From Castanea sativa (Eukaryota; Streptophyta; Magnoliopsida; Fagales; Fagaceae), in NCBI RefSeq assembly GCF_040712315.1, contig NC_134018.1:13102835-13166834 (forward strand): 64,000 nucleotides of DNA. Reading direction: 5' to 3'. The position numbers and the translations under genes were made by a program. Position 1 is the first letter of the stretch. Each line of letters begins with the position of its first letter. Positions 1-11,322 of this stretch are shown here, in pieces. The notes under the pieces are model-generated. The model made no database searches. It saw only the letters and a list, made by a program, of their open reading frames with translations, and was not told where the DNA came from.

Positions 1-411
1 ATACAACTAAACTTTTGCAACACTGAAACGACCCTTATAATAATTCTTATATATGTCTAGGGTTATGAGAAAAGAAACCGTACACAAATACACTTGGATA
101 TGCGTGTAATCAGATTTGAAAATCCTGATTTCGTAATTCTCGACAGATACAGCTTCTGTCAAGCTACTGTTGAGCTTTAACATTAAACCTCGATAGATGT
201 GTTCTGTTGAGCTTTAATGAACAATACTTCTTTACTTATTTTTTGAACAAATTTGCATGGCTTTAACACTTGACTTAAACAACATGTCTCTTAAAGTCCT
301 AAACCATCCTAGATCTACCCAATTACAAATAAAGTGTGTTTTGTTAAAGGATTAGCCAATTTACATAACATATGTTTCTAACAAGTTCCACATATGTCCT
401 AACAAAGACAA
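1..411. other. AT-rich spacer, no gene seen
   Basis: No reading frame with a recognisable product, RNA gene or repeat boundary was found in this stretch. It precedes the recognisable part of the MULE transposase relic and may hold its more decayed upstream portion. Confidence 0.4.
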
Positions 412-2600
412 ATGGGCTCTAGCTTTTGACAAGGGTTACCATCGTGTGGCGATGACCATAAACGTCTCTGAGTGCTTTAATAGTGTTCTAAAGGGTGCTC
501 GCAGCCTGCCCATTATGGCAATGGTGAAATACACATGGTTCAAACTAAATTCCTACTTCAATGATCGTCACAATAAGAGCATAGCACAGTTGAATTCGGG
601 CAAAAAATGGTGTAAATATGCCTTGGATATCTTCATGAGAAATAAGGAGAAGGCAAAGCATCACAAGGTGACAAGATTGAGTGTGCAACAACAATCATAT
701 CAAGTAGATACACCACATAATCCAGGGTCTACTGGTTGGGGGGATCACACACATGGAGTTAATCTGCTGCAGAGAACTTGCACATGTCAGAAATAGAAAC
801 TGTACAAGATACCATGTTCACATGTCATTGTAGTTTGTATTAGGTATCGACACGATGCAAAGCAGTACATTGACCCATGCTATAACGTGAACACACTGTT
901 CTGTAGCTATGCTCCCATTTTCCTTGCGTTGAAAGATAAATTATCATGGCCGAATTCTGAAAAAACTCAAAGGGTCATCCTTAACCCCCTGATTAATTCG
1001 GGAGAAAGGTCGCCTTGTCTTAACACGAATTAGGAATGAGATGGACGAGAGCGAGAAACGGCCGAGAACCACACCATGGAAGGGAGTTGTTGGAAAATAC
1101 TGGTTTTGTATCTCATACAAAATACACAGCGGAAGCAACAAACAAAGATCTATTTTATTCATGATTGATAACATGTACTATGTAAATTTAAGAATTTAAG
1201 AACAAGATAGCGTACCTTAGTGTGGTGAAATTCAAAACAAAAGATTAGAAGTACTTAGGAACACTTTTAATCTTTACTCCGATTCTACTTTACGCCCAAA
1301 AAGTGTGGTCTCTCAATCAATTTCCAAGGGAGAATAACTGTGTGGCTTTACTCACACATACACACCATTTCACAATGATGTCTCTCTTTCTCTAATAAAA
1401 AATTCTGTATGTTTTTCCCTTTATAACTAACCGATTATCTAATTGGGCTGACCTATTGGGCTTTTCCAATTGGGCTTTAGTGTATGGCTTGAAGTGGAAC
1501 CAAAAGGGACTAATAAGACACTAGCTCCAATAGGCCTTAGGCCTTTCTGTCAACTTTTGACAAGTCCAAAGTTACCATTAATTATATTTAATACCGTTAT
1601 ATAAATATAATTGCACTCTAGGTCTTATTAATAAATTATATTTTAAGACTTTATTATACATGCAACCCCTTCATAAAATATTCTTAGTAATACAAAATCA
1701 TAAATATAGACTGTCACTTTGAAAATTATTACATCTTAATCCTTGAGTACTCGGTTTAATCCTTTAAGTTATTCATCACATATTTATGAAATCTAATTTC
1801 GTGAATATATACTTTAGTATCTCCTTACTAAAGTAATTAGGCCTAACACTTTGAATAACTAAACCCATCAAACTTATCTCAATGGAATATTTTATATTTT
1901 CGTTAAAAGATTATAAATTTCATCTTGAGAATATATGTTCCATCAACATTAAATGTAGTTGCTCAATATACTGAGGTTTTGATCGTAACTTTGGATCTCA
2001 CTCCTGATATATCAAAGTAACCTACATTTCATGATTAGGTCCTTTATTCTCTCAGAATTAAGAGTTCGTGCAAATAGAAGTCGTGAGATTTATTATTCAT
2101 TTGACAGTCGTTATGAAAATAATAAATCTCACAGTGGTCCAGTTCAATATGTCTTAACTCTTAAAACATATCAACATATCAACTAGAAGTCTCCACTTCC
2201 ATGATCAAGATAAATCATCTTAGTTGATATGTTATAGTCTTCGTAGATTAAATGCCCAATTTCATCACCGACTACAAACTATAATTCTGAATTTACAAAG
2301 AACTTGTGATTTATATCTTCTGTGGCTTTTTACATAAATCACATATAATGCATTTTATGGACTATATGATAATGTCTAAATATTCATGTTACTATTATTT
2401 TAGATAAAAATAAAACAACTTTATTAATCATAATATTAAGTCATACATAATGTTATATATAGCATCATACATTAGGATTTAAGGGCACACATCCTAACAG
2501 GGGGGAGAAAGGTGCAATGTAGGTTGTATAACCAAGAGAGGCATAATCGAAGAACATACCCTAAGCGGAATGAGCTACCGACAAGTGGTAGTATTGCGGA
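412..2600 (+). pseudogene. MULE (Mutator-like) transposase, 3' part, broken and split by a solo LTR
   Basis: The frame reads DKWALAFDKGYHRVAM and then SECFNSVLKGARSLPI, which is the region just after the catalytic core of plant MuDR/MULE transposases. Next comes a SWIM-type zinc finger: CxC at 779-787 and CxH at 815-823, with an in-frame TAG at 794-796 between the pairs. The frame slips near 1010-1018 and continues as TRIRNEMDESEKRPRTTPWKG-like sequence to 1087. It is then interrupted by an LTR and resumes at about 2506 as a zinc-knuckle-like end (QCRLYNQERHNRRTYPKR), where the last Cys of the usual knuckle has become Tyr. MULE transposases cut and paste DNA elements in the nucleus. This copy cannot be functional: it lacks the N-terminal half and carries a stop, a frameshift and an insertion. 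No terminal inverted repeats were found for it. Confidence 0.85.
1088..2499 (-). mobile_element. Solo LTR inserted in the MULE transposase relic
   Basis: Read on the minus strand, the block starts TGTTAGGATGTGTGCC and ends TTTTCCAACA, so it has the TG...CA ends of an LTR. It is about 1412 bp, AT-rich and noncoding. The transposase reading frame stops at its left edge and resumes at its right edge with nothing else between, so this is one LTR without internal domains, left by recombination between the two LTRs of a full element. A convincing 5-bp target duplication is not preserved (GGAGT on the left, GGGGG on the right). The end sequence resembles copia-type LTRs common in dicots, but the lineage is inferred. 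Confidence 0.75.
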
Positions 2601-2669
2601 CTAGATACGCTAAGTTTGAATCGTAGAATCATTCTAAATTTGAACTATGTGTCCTTACATGTATGAAAC

Positions 2670-2673
<4 letters not shown>

Positions 2674-2723
<50 letters not shown>
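2674..2723. repeat. (AT)n microsatellite followed by T run
   Basis: About 20 AT dinucleotides run directly into a T tract just downstream of the MULE transposase relic. Confidence 0.95.
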
Positions 2724-2725
<2 letters not shown>

Positions 2726-4199
2726 ATTTGGATTGACTGTCATTTGAAATGACATGAGAGTCGAGAGGGGACTATAACACCTAATAATTTAAATTGGGGC
2801 ACATGTTCCTAACAGATCTGGGACAGTGAGTCAGAAAAAAGATAGAAAACGAAAAAAATTGACTAATGGCACTTAAAAGTTTCATGTGCTCTGATCTATC
2901 TCGTCCCATAGGGACACATTTGAATGATAACCTGCCTAACTTTCAAGTGTGAACCTCGTGGGGGCTATGTCAGCAATATTTGACTCAAATGGTTTCTAGA
3001 CAGTTTTTAATACACTAATTATATATTTTATCATTTTCCTAGTCAAAAATTGAATTTGTTAACAATTTTTTTCCCAAACATTTAGATGTGCCTTCGGATA
3101 ATGGAAGCATAAACGTGAAAACTAGCGGCAGTATAGATGTGACTTCTTGTGAAGGCCTATGACCTGATTAAACCACCATTAGCCATGATCTCTGAGTGAT
3201 AGACACACATTTTTAGCCAAAACAGTAAGGCAGCTGCACAATGAGAAAATCTAATCAATTTTAGAGAAGTAAACATTACAAGAATATAACTATTTTGGGA
3301 TTGAAATTATGTACCGCCTTCTTAGGTGTATTATACATATATGAAAGGATATCCTTTTGGTTTTTTTATTTATTTAATTTTTTTATTATTACTAATTCAG
3401 TCAAGTGATTCTGTCAAGGGATACCCCAATGGTTATAGCAAAAAAAAAAAAAAAAAAAAGAAGAAGAAGAAGAAGGGTCTTTGGAATCTCAATTCTCAAC
3501 AGAATCATACTACTGGATCAAGAAAAGGTGTCTAGAAGAATTGACATTTTTGGTGCTGATTTGATTCTTTTAAAAGGACAGGGGACCATACGGAGGGGGG
3601 GATGAACCTCTTAGATGCTCATGTTAATTAATATTCTCAAACTCATATGTGCAATCAAAGCTAAATTATATAACTCTTTCAGAATTGACTTGTCTAAGTC
3701 TAAAGTAAATATGTAACCTCTTAGATGCTCCCGTTAATTTGGTTTCAAGATTCCTACAAATGAAATTTATCCATCTTTCAGAATTTCCTTATCTAATTGT
3801 TTCTTCTGTGCATCTGCTAAAGAGCATAATTAGTACTTTTTTATTCAGTGTTAATCAATCCTTCAGATGAGAATGTTAAGATTGGTATACATGTAAATAG
3901 TTCATATATGATTCTGCCTGCAGTTAACAGAGGATCTCAACAATGTTGTTTAGCTTCGAAATGAACATTTAAGTGTATTTATTGGCATTTATAATTTTCT
4001 TAGTAAGCCACCTCTACTAGACCCCATAAAAGTGGGAGATTTATGCATAGGGTACAAACTTGTTAGATGGATGAGACCATATGAATGTTTATACTAGAGA
4101 ACAAACAAGCATTTTTTTATATTCAGTTCTGAGTGTGTCAACCTTGTTAATTTCAATTTGTTCTTGATTTTTGGGTGATTAATGATTGGTGTCTTTCAG
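2724..4199. other. Spacer with poly-A/(AAG)n tract, no gene seen
   Basis: No product can be recognised here. A run of about 20 A followed by AAG repeats lies at 3440-3475 and creates lysine/arginine-rich chance frames. The block ends at a TTTCAG acceptor directly before the first recognisable RopGEF exon. Upstream exons of that gene were not found. Confidence 0.5.
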
Positions 4200-7100
4200 G
4201 AATAATGACATATAATGGCCTTGAGATTTGCATTCTCACAATCAATCTTATGAAAATGAAAGCAGAACAAGCAGAGGGGATGGATGTCCAACTGACTCCT
4301 TGGACGATGATGACTCAAGCTGTTCTTCCAGCAAAGATGCTTTTGGATCATTTTCTTCACGATGAAGAGGGATGAACATGGTTTGGATGAAGGGGAGTTC
4401 TCAAAAAGCCCCCAACATTTTTATGTCAAAGACAAACCTACTTATCCCCTTCAGTTTTCAAATGTGGAGGCAATGAAAGAAAAATTTGCAAAGCTGTTAT
4501 TGGATGAAGATATTACTGGAGGATGCAAGGGCATTGTCACTGCTTTAGCATTGTCTAATGCCATCACAAACCTAGCAGGTATGTAGTATACAATTTGCTT
4601 ATCAGAAAGAATTAATTTGATCTGCCTTTTGCCTTGTTATATATTTCTTTGCACTTGCATTTAGCATTTAATCACAAATGTGGCAAACTTGTACTACATT
4701 ACAATCTTTTCTGTATCATTTGGGGATGCCAACCTCATGGGATTAGAACTCTAAATATACTAGGGAATTGATATTGGAATTAACAGCATGTAATCTTTCA
4801 TCATATGTTTTGCAAGAGAAAGTACCAATGAGCAAAGACAATACGTGTGTTGAGTTATTTAGACCCCTTAAAACAAACAGATTAACCTAGTTATTTAGCC
4901 AAGTTATTAACTTAGGAAAATTAAGCAGATCTAGGTTAACACAAATATATCATATCATGCAAAGTAGCGGAAATATAAAGAACACAATGATATGATGACC
5001 CAGGAAAACCAAACCGGTAAAAAACCTGGGGAGGTTTTAACCTGAATCCACTATGAAAGAATCGAAGTTTGTACAATAGCGACTTAGACTACTAACATCC
5101 TATTGCTACCCACCAGTAGAAAATTTATTGACACGACCACGTGCAAGCTCCGAGACCACGGACTTTTTCTTTCTTGGATTCTCCAGCAAGTACAAGTACT
5201 CCCGCTTGTATATCTTTAAGCTTTTATGGCAGCAACTGAATGATTATCAAGTTCTTGAAGAAATCTCCTTCTTGATAATCCTAAGCTTGTGTGAAGGCAA
5301 GCACCTCTCAAATCTCACAAGAGATTCACACAAACAGCAATATGAGCAACTTTAGAGAGCTTTTGGATACAAAACCCTAGATCCACAAAAGAGGCACAAG
5401 ATGCACTCTAATCTCTCTAACAAGCTCTAAAAACCCTCTCTAGGGTTAGCTTATAATGTCATTTAAATACTAGAAAAAATGGCTCGCGATTTGGGCTTCA
5501 AACGGTCAAGTTATGACCTTTTTACGTTTGTTGATTTTGCTGATATGCGACTTTCGATCGATCGAGTACCAATCGAACGAAACAGATTGTAACTCATTTT
5601 TCTTCATTCCGAACTTGAGTTTTATGCCTTGGGCTTCAATGTAGACCATTCTAAACTTATGAAACTTAGTTTTTGTCATAGTTTGCCAACATTACAAACT
5701 CAAAACCTAACAATGTGAATTTTCACTAAATATTGCAAGAATCTAAGAGCTTTTGAATCAGAAACGAAATTCTGTGATATGAAATTATATACTCTCTTGC
5801 AGTTAAACTCAAGACTTTTCAATAAAGCTAAAGTTTTTTTGGCCTTCTAAAATTTTGTATTTGTTATGTGTTTTTAGCCTATATTGCTGGATAGTTTTCT
5901 TTTGATTATTAACTCGGGGACCATAGCCCGTTCCTTAGAAAGTTTCTTCTGTTTTCCTAGTGTGACCCTTGAGAACAATTACTACTGTTTTACGCTATTA
6001 AAAAATATAAATTTGGATTTTCAGCAACAGTTTTTGGAGAGTTGTGGAAGTTGGAACCGCTTACTGAAGAAAGGAAAAGCAAATGGCGCAGAGAAATGGA
6101 TTGGTTACTTTACCCCACCAACTATATGGCTGAGTTGGTTCCTGCTAAGCAAAATGGTGCCAATGGTCGGAAAGTAACCAATGGTTGAGTTGGTTACTTG
6201 ATAATGCTTGATAATGCTTCACCAGGGTAGAGTTGTGCATCAAGTATTCAAGGCTGCAAAATCCATCAATGAAAATATTCTGTTTGAAATGCCTGTGCCA
6301 AGCATTATCAAGGATGCTCTTCCCAAGGTAATTTAGCACACTCTCAACTAAAGCATTCTCAATTACATCCTCTCTGATTTTTTAAGGAGGGAACTTTCTC
6401 TATGTTCAAGTCCAATCCAGATACATATTATGTTACGAGTTTAATACTAATCACCACTTTTTATTCTTCCTCCCCCCCACCCCTTTTTTTTGTAATTTGT
6501 TTTTCTAGAAGTACCTCTCACCAGAGGCTAGTTTTGCTTTCCAAAAGTTTTGAGTTTGTAGCTTGAACAATTTGCTAATTTGTGGCCAATATTAAAAAAT
6601 CAAAAAAAAAAAAAAAAACAAGTTTCTAAGTCATGCAAATTTGCTCCCATATGAACTGAAACTTAGTGGAGATTTTGTCAAGAAGCATGCTAGCCTTTAG
6701 TTTGATCCATGCCAAAAGGGATTCATACCAAAGTTGAAGAAGACAGGAGACTTCATTTTTTAGTTTCAGCCAAGTAACTTTGACACATGAAGATAAAGTG
6801 GGACTAAGTCTCCATGGTGGTCATTTGAAAACCATCCAGATATTCTGATGATCATTGCTGTTTTGTAAACTTACAGATGAAATTTAGCAATCTTCATTGC
6901 ATTGTTATAACTTATTGCTACATTTGTTTTTATGTGCTCACAGTCTGGGAAAGCAAGCCTTGGTGAGGAACTGTGCAAAGTCTTGTCTGCTGAATCAAGC
7001 TCAGCTGAGGAGATGCTCAATTCCCTCAATTTGAAACCTGAACACAGTGCTCTTGAGTCCATTAATAAGTTGGAAGCTGCTGTATTTGCATGGAAAGAGA

Positions 7101-7955
7101 AAATTACAGAACAAGCTAGTGGCAAATCTCCAGTTCGAACATCATGGTCCTTCATAAAGGATCCAATGTCTGAGATGGACAAGATGGAGTTGTTGTTGGA
7201 CAGAGCAGAAGCCCTTCTACATCAGCTTAAGACCAGATATCGAAACCTTCCTTATACATTTCTTGATGTTACAAAAATTCAATATGGGAAGGTGAGTTAT
7301 TGAGTACCCATTTAACTCATTTGTGGACAATCTCTACACTAGTAGGTTTTTGCAGACCAGAATTATTTCACTGCTAGAAGTCGGCTGTTTATATTTATTG
7401 GTAGTCTTTATAATGGCAATCAAATTTGTGCTAGCTTCCACTGCAGTTGTCTATTTCAGTTTACTTTCTTTTGCTAATCCCCCCTCCCCTTAGAAGGTTA
7501 TTTTGGCATGATTAAACTGTCTTACCAAAAATGACTTTTATAAATATGTTTTGGGAGCTTATTCTTTGTCATTCTTGTAGGATATTGGGTATTCAATTCT
7601 GGAAGCATATTCCCGTGTTCTTGGAAACTTGGCCTATAGAATACTATGTAGGATGCGAGATATTTTGCAGGAAGATGCTTTGAGCAATCCAAATTCACCT
7701 GTGGAAACACATCATTTCCCCTGTATAAATCTCTGTGAAACTTCAGCTGTTGGTCTACATGTAAAGCTCTCGCTGACTGATGAGATGAACAAGCTTTTTG
7801 TACATTGCCACCCCAATTCAAGTAGTACTTCTGATTTGGAATTTTCATATAGTGATGCCAAAACAAGTTCTGTGGCTGCAACACCTAGTCGGAGTAGGGT
7901 ATGCTGCATCAGCAAAGAGGCTTGTATGAGTGTCTCCCCAAAAAATTCTCCTTGA
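4200..7955 (+). pseudogene. RopGEF (PRONE domain) gene, broken, introns retained
   Basis: RopGEFs activate plant ROP/RAC GTPases at the plasma membrane by GDP/GTP exchange through the PRONE domain. Pieces in order: exon 4200-4578 (YNGLEI, then the acidic-serine stretch in a shifted frame, then MKEKFAKLL and [12 protein letters not shown], donor GTATGT); exon from 6025 ([20 protein letters not shown] to [12 protein letters not shown]); 6223-6327 ([15 protein letters not shown] to IIKDALPK); exon 6944-7291 ([39 protein letters not shown], donor GTGAGT); and 7581-7955 (ILEAYSRVLGNLAYRIL to EFSYSDAKTSSV, ending TGA). Splice phases agree between pieces. Defects: a 1-bp shift near 4240, a small deletion near 4360, and a deletion between about 6150 and 6222 that removes the middle of the PRONE domain, including the WW-type loop region. 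The upstream start exon is missing. No functional protein is expected. The closest subfamily member cannot be named safely. Confidence 0.88.
4848..5712 (-). mobile_element. Solo LTR in the first visible RopGEF intron
   Basis: On the minus strand it starts TGTTAGGTTTTGAGTTTG and ends AACTCAACA, 865 bp, with no coding domain. The flanks are ACGTG on the left and ATGTG on the right, a 5-bp target duplication with one C/T change that fits CpG decay. It lies wholly inside the intron between 4578 and 6025, which lengthens the intron but does not touch the splice sites. Confidence 0.72.
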
Positions 7956-8235
7956 TAAAAAAAGTACGGTTTTCAATAGCTCTATGTAAATGAGATTACT
8001 ATAAGTTTGATGAGATGAGATGAATGTGTGTTTCATTTCCCACATGGAACTACTATTATGATAGGGAAGGAAGAGATGCTGTTACCATTGGGCGTCTCTG
8101 TATTATTGAAATGTAATTGCTGCCCCCAACCATTACTATCTCTTCTCAGGGTGCACTTTTGAAAATTACAAACTACTCATAACCTTCTTCAAAGGTTTCT
8201 TGATGTAAAACATGATGTTATCAATCTGTATGCAG

Positions 8236-8509
8236 GTAGGAATTGCTGGAGTGTCTGCTGATTCTGTCATGAAGAAAACGAAGACATTAGAGGACAACTG
8301 GGTGCCTACTTGGAATGAGGAGTTTGAATTCCCATTAACTGTGCCAGAACTGGCTTCGCTTCGGATTGAAGTTCATGAGTATGACATGACTGACTTCGGA
8401 GGCCAAACATGCATTCCAGTTTCAGAGCTAAGAAGCGGGATTTGAGCGATTCCACTCCATAGCGAAAAGGGTGACAAGTACCAAGTTGTGAGGATACATC
8501 CATGACATG
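8236..8509 (+). pseudogene. Last exon of phosphoinositide-specific phospholipase C (C2 domain end), decayed
   Basis: Plant PI-PLCs hydrolyse PtdIns(4,5)P2 or PtdIns4P at the plasma membrane, and the C-terminal C2 domain binds Ca2+ and lipid. The piece follows a TGCAG acceptor and reads [20 protein letters not shown], then [36 protein letters not shown] and [13 protein letters not shown] at 8443-8445 replaces the expected Arg codon. The frame after it still reads AIPLHSEKGDKYQVV, the normal family tail. Three residues of the usual acidic loop before DFGG are missing. No other PLC exon lies upstream: the sequence 5' of it is RopGEF, 280 bp away and on the same strand. It is therefore a transplanted exon, not a gene end. 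Confidence 0.85.
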
Positions 8510-9072
8510 AGATGTTTATGTACTCTACAAAGACTTACTCTCAATAATATCAAGTGAATTTTTAGATATTTGAGCGCATGCTTAGGAAAAAGTGGCTTGT
8601 TTTATGTTGGATCTAGATGCTATCTTATAATGTCTTACAAAGTCTTTACCTAGACCCCATAGCATTACCGTATTACCCTGGGGAACTTGAATTGCTAGAA
8701 AACATACATGTGGAGCATAGGTAAAGGAAGACAGGGCTCACTGAAAGAGGAAGACAACTAAACAGTGCTTGCAACGGCTAGTTAAGCAACGTCTATTTTT
8801 TGAATTAGTGAAGCTCGTGCAACGACATCGTTTGAGTTAGTGAAGCATGGGTCTTATTCTGATTTAGTCAAGACGGCAGCGTTTCATTTAAGGAGCGCAA
8901 CGTCATTTTACTTAAAACCAACACAGCTTCACTAACTTACTCAACATTTGCTCTTCACTGATCCAGTGCTCAAAAGTCTTCATTGCAGAACAATATGCAG
9001 AATTCTTATCCTTACCTAGTTTCAGATGTTTTCCCTGTAACAAACTAGACATTTATTCTTTCCTTTAGATTC
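8510..9072. other. Spacer, no gene seen
   Basis: Contains short degenerate motifs around GCAACGTC and GTGAAGC that recur several times between 8760 and 8960. No product, LTR end or RNA gene could be recognised. Confidence 0.4.
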
Positions 9073-9312
9073 TGTTAGAATGATTAGTTACAGGTTTGTT
9101 AGGATTTAATCCACGTGTATTATTATGAAGTCCTACAAATAGATGCTCAGTGTATACTTCATTATGATCATTCAATACAACGTCGAGAGAGTTCTTTTCT
9201 CTGTTTTTCACTCTCTTTCTCTCAAGCTTTAGCTTTTCTTTCACTCACCATTGAAAATGTTATAAGTACATTTTGGTAAAATAATTAGCAACCTTTCGCT
9301 CCCAACCTAACA
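9073..9312 (+). mobile_element. Possible short LTR-like sequence
   Basis: Starts TGTTAGAATGATTAG and ends CAACCTAACA (TG...CA), about 240 bp. It contains a TATA-like ACAAATAGATG stretch followed by CATTCAATACAA and CT-rich sequence, the usual layout of a short copia or TRIM LTR. No target duplication was found (GATTC against ATGGT), and no coding domain or second LTR is visible downstream. Confidence 0.35.
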
Positions 9313-9734
9313 ATGGTGCTGCTGGAGAAAGGTGTCTACAGAGAGCAACCATTTAGAAGGAACTTCTCCATGAAAATTACGCAGGGTGCCACACTTTCTA
9401 GCGTGTGTGGGGAAGCCATTCTTGTGACAGGTCACTATTTTCTTACAAAAGGAAAGGGATGGAGAATGGATTTACCTCTCTTTCTAGTTTAGTTGTTTAT
9501 TCTGGCTTCCATTATCAGGTTCTTGTGATTCATCAAGAGGAGAGAATCCTAATCTCTGTTTTGACAAAATCTGAACACAAATTATTAGTAGAAGAGGCTT
9601 AGGATGGCCATGCATATGGAATGGATAATGGTAAGTGGACGGAAAATTCGTTGAGAATGGTGTTTTGTCAATATTTTATCATTCAATAATATTTCTAATG
9701 GCCTACAAAGAAAACAGATAGCATTATGACAGTA

Positions 9735-10224
9735 CACTACTCGAGTTCATAGAACTCGAGTATAGTGGACCACAACTCAAGCCATACCCGAGTTCATTGA
9801 ACTCGAGTATGGTGGACTACAATATCATGTAAAACTTGAGCTATACCTGAGTTTAGTGAACTCGAGTATGAGTCTGGATCGTGGAAGTATGATACTCGAG
9901 CCATACTTGAGTTTATGGAGCTCGGGTATTGTGTATTTCTCTAACATAGTACTTGAGCCCAGTAAACTCAAGTTTAGGGCACACCGGACTCGAGTTTCAA
10001 AGGCTCAAGTCTCAGGTGGCATTTTTTAATTCCAAAAATCCAGCTCAGCTAGCGCCACGGTGCCATGCTCACTAGGAACTCAAGTTTACCAAACTCGAGT
10101 ACTATTTAGAACTTGAGTTTGAAAAACTCGAGTACCAAAAAAGTGATACATTGCTAATTAGTTCTGAAACAGTGCTAGATTGATACAATTTTTGCCCAAA
10201 ATGTGGTATTTGGCTATTTTCGAC
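9735..10224 (-). repeat. CTCGAG-rich dispersed repeat, copy 1
   Basis: The block is built from imperfect repeats of AACTCGAGT, ACTTGAGTT and ACTCAAGTT, so it is full of small XhoI-type palindromes. Its right edge reads GTGATACATTGCTAATTAG and then GGTATTTGGCTATTTTCGACCC. The same edge appears in opposite orientation at the start of the copy at 44966, showing a mobile or dispersed family with a defined end. No coding capacity is visible. Confidence 0.6.
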
Positions 10225-10404
10225 CCGTTCTTTATAAATTTTCACTTTATATTTTCTTTAGACCCAAAAAAAAAAAAAAAAAAAGAATTCATTCTTCACC
10301 CTCTCTCTTTATACAGCAATCGTTAGTGTTTGAACACCATGTTCCGTTTTAGTATTTTGATTCAAGTTACTGAGTCACACTTCAAATCTTTGAAAGTAAA
10401 TTTA

Positions 10405-10666
10405 GAGGGCGTTTGGATAGCACTTTTCTGCGTCCACGTCCGTGTTTTGGCTTCTGTTTTTTTTTTTTTAAACCCAGCCGCATATATTGACTTTCAGCTA
10501 TGAACAGTACACAAAATTACTGTTCATGGGTGCCACAAATTTCACTTTTCAGCAACTTTTTCATTAAAAATGGGTCCCACAATACTATTTACACATTTAA
10601 AAATTATTTTGCTACAGTGTTTTCAGTTTTCAGTTTCAGCAAAATAAGTTCTATCCAAACAGATCC
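10405..10666. mobile_element. PIF/Harbinger-type MITE, copy 1
   Basis: Ends are GAGGGCGTTTGGATA and its near-inverted TATCCAAACAGATCC, flanked on both sides by TTA, the 3-bp target duplication typical of Tourist/PIF-Harbinger elements. The 262-bp noncoding interior has paired CTGTTCATGGGTGCCAC and TTTTGCTACAGTGTTTTCAG blocks. It is a nonautonomous element that would need a transposase from elsewhere. Confidence 0.8.
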
Positions 10667-11075
10667 TTAGAAAGAGACTTTTGCAAAGAGTGCAAGGGTA
10701 GAAAGAGGCTTTTCCCCTTTACAATGGGTAGTATTGGAAAAGGCAATACAAAATTTAGAATTTTCTTTTCGAACACTATTTTTCATTTAATTCCTATTAT
10801 AGTATGCATCTAATAGTTTATGATTTTAAATCATCAAATGCAGATTTTTTTTTCCCGTCTTAGGAGATGTGGGTAGTTTTTTTGGGTTGATTACAGAATT
10901 TGAGAATTTGGGGACGATGAAATTGTCAGTGTTGAATGATTTGATCGAATTGGTTGTTGGATATGGTGCAGGGGTTGGATTTTCGCCGGAAATTCATTCC
11001 GGATATAAACCAGAAAAAAAAAATAAAAGTTTTCAAATCTAATAATATCTCTCTCCATTCTTTGCAACTTACTAA

Positions 11076-11322
11076 GGGTCCGTTTGGATAGAACTTATTG
11101 CTGAAAACTGAAAACGCTGTAGCAAAATAATTTTTAAATGTGTGAATAGTGCCGTGGGACCCATTTTTAATGAAAAGTTGCTGAAAAGTAAAATTTGTGG
11201 GTCCATAAACAGTGCACGGATGCACTGTTCATGAGGAATTAGTCAACAACTACGACTGAAAAAAAAAAAAAAAAATGAAAACGCAGAAACGCAGCCCGGA
11301 TAATTTCAATCCAAACGCCCTC
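11076..11322. mobile_element. PIF/Harbinger-type MITE, copy 2 (inverted)
   Basis: Same family as the element at 10405 but in reverse orientation: it starts GGGTCCGTTTGGATAGAAC and ends AATCCAAACGCCCTC, with TAA on both sides as target duplication. Length 247 bp. The interior includes GCTGTAGCAAAATAATTTTT and GACCCATTTTTAATGAAAAG, matching the reverse complement of copy 1. Confidence 0.8.

Noticed and set aside
446..796. Intact 116-codon gene
   Set aside because: It is the open part of a decayed MULE transposase. The same protein continues past the stop, so it is annotated as a pseudogene.
8650..8700. Helitron 3' end (hairpin plus CTAG)
   Set aside because: The CCCCA/TGGGG pairing has a long loop, and the CTAG is followed by A rather than the expected T context. 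Not convincing.
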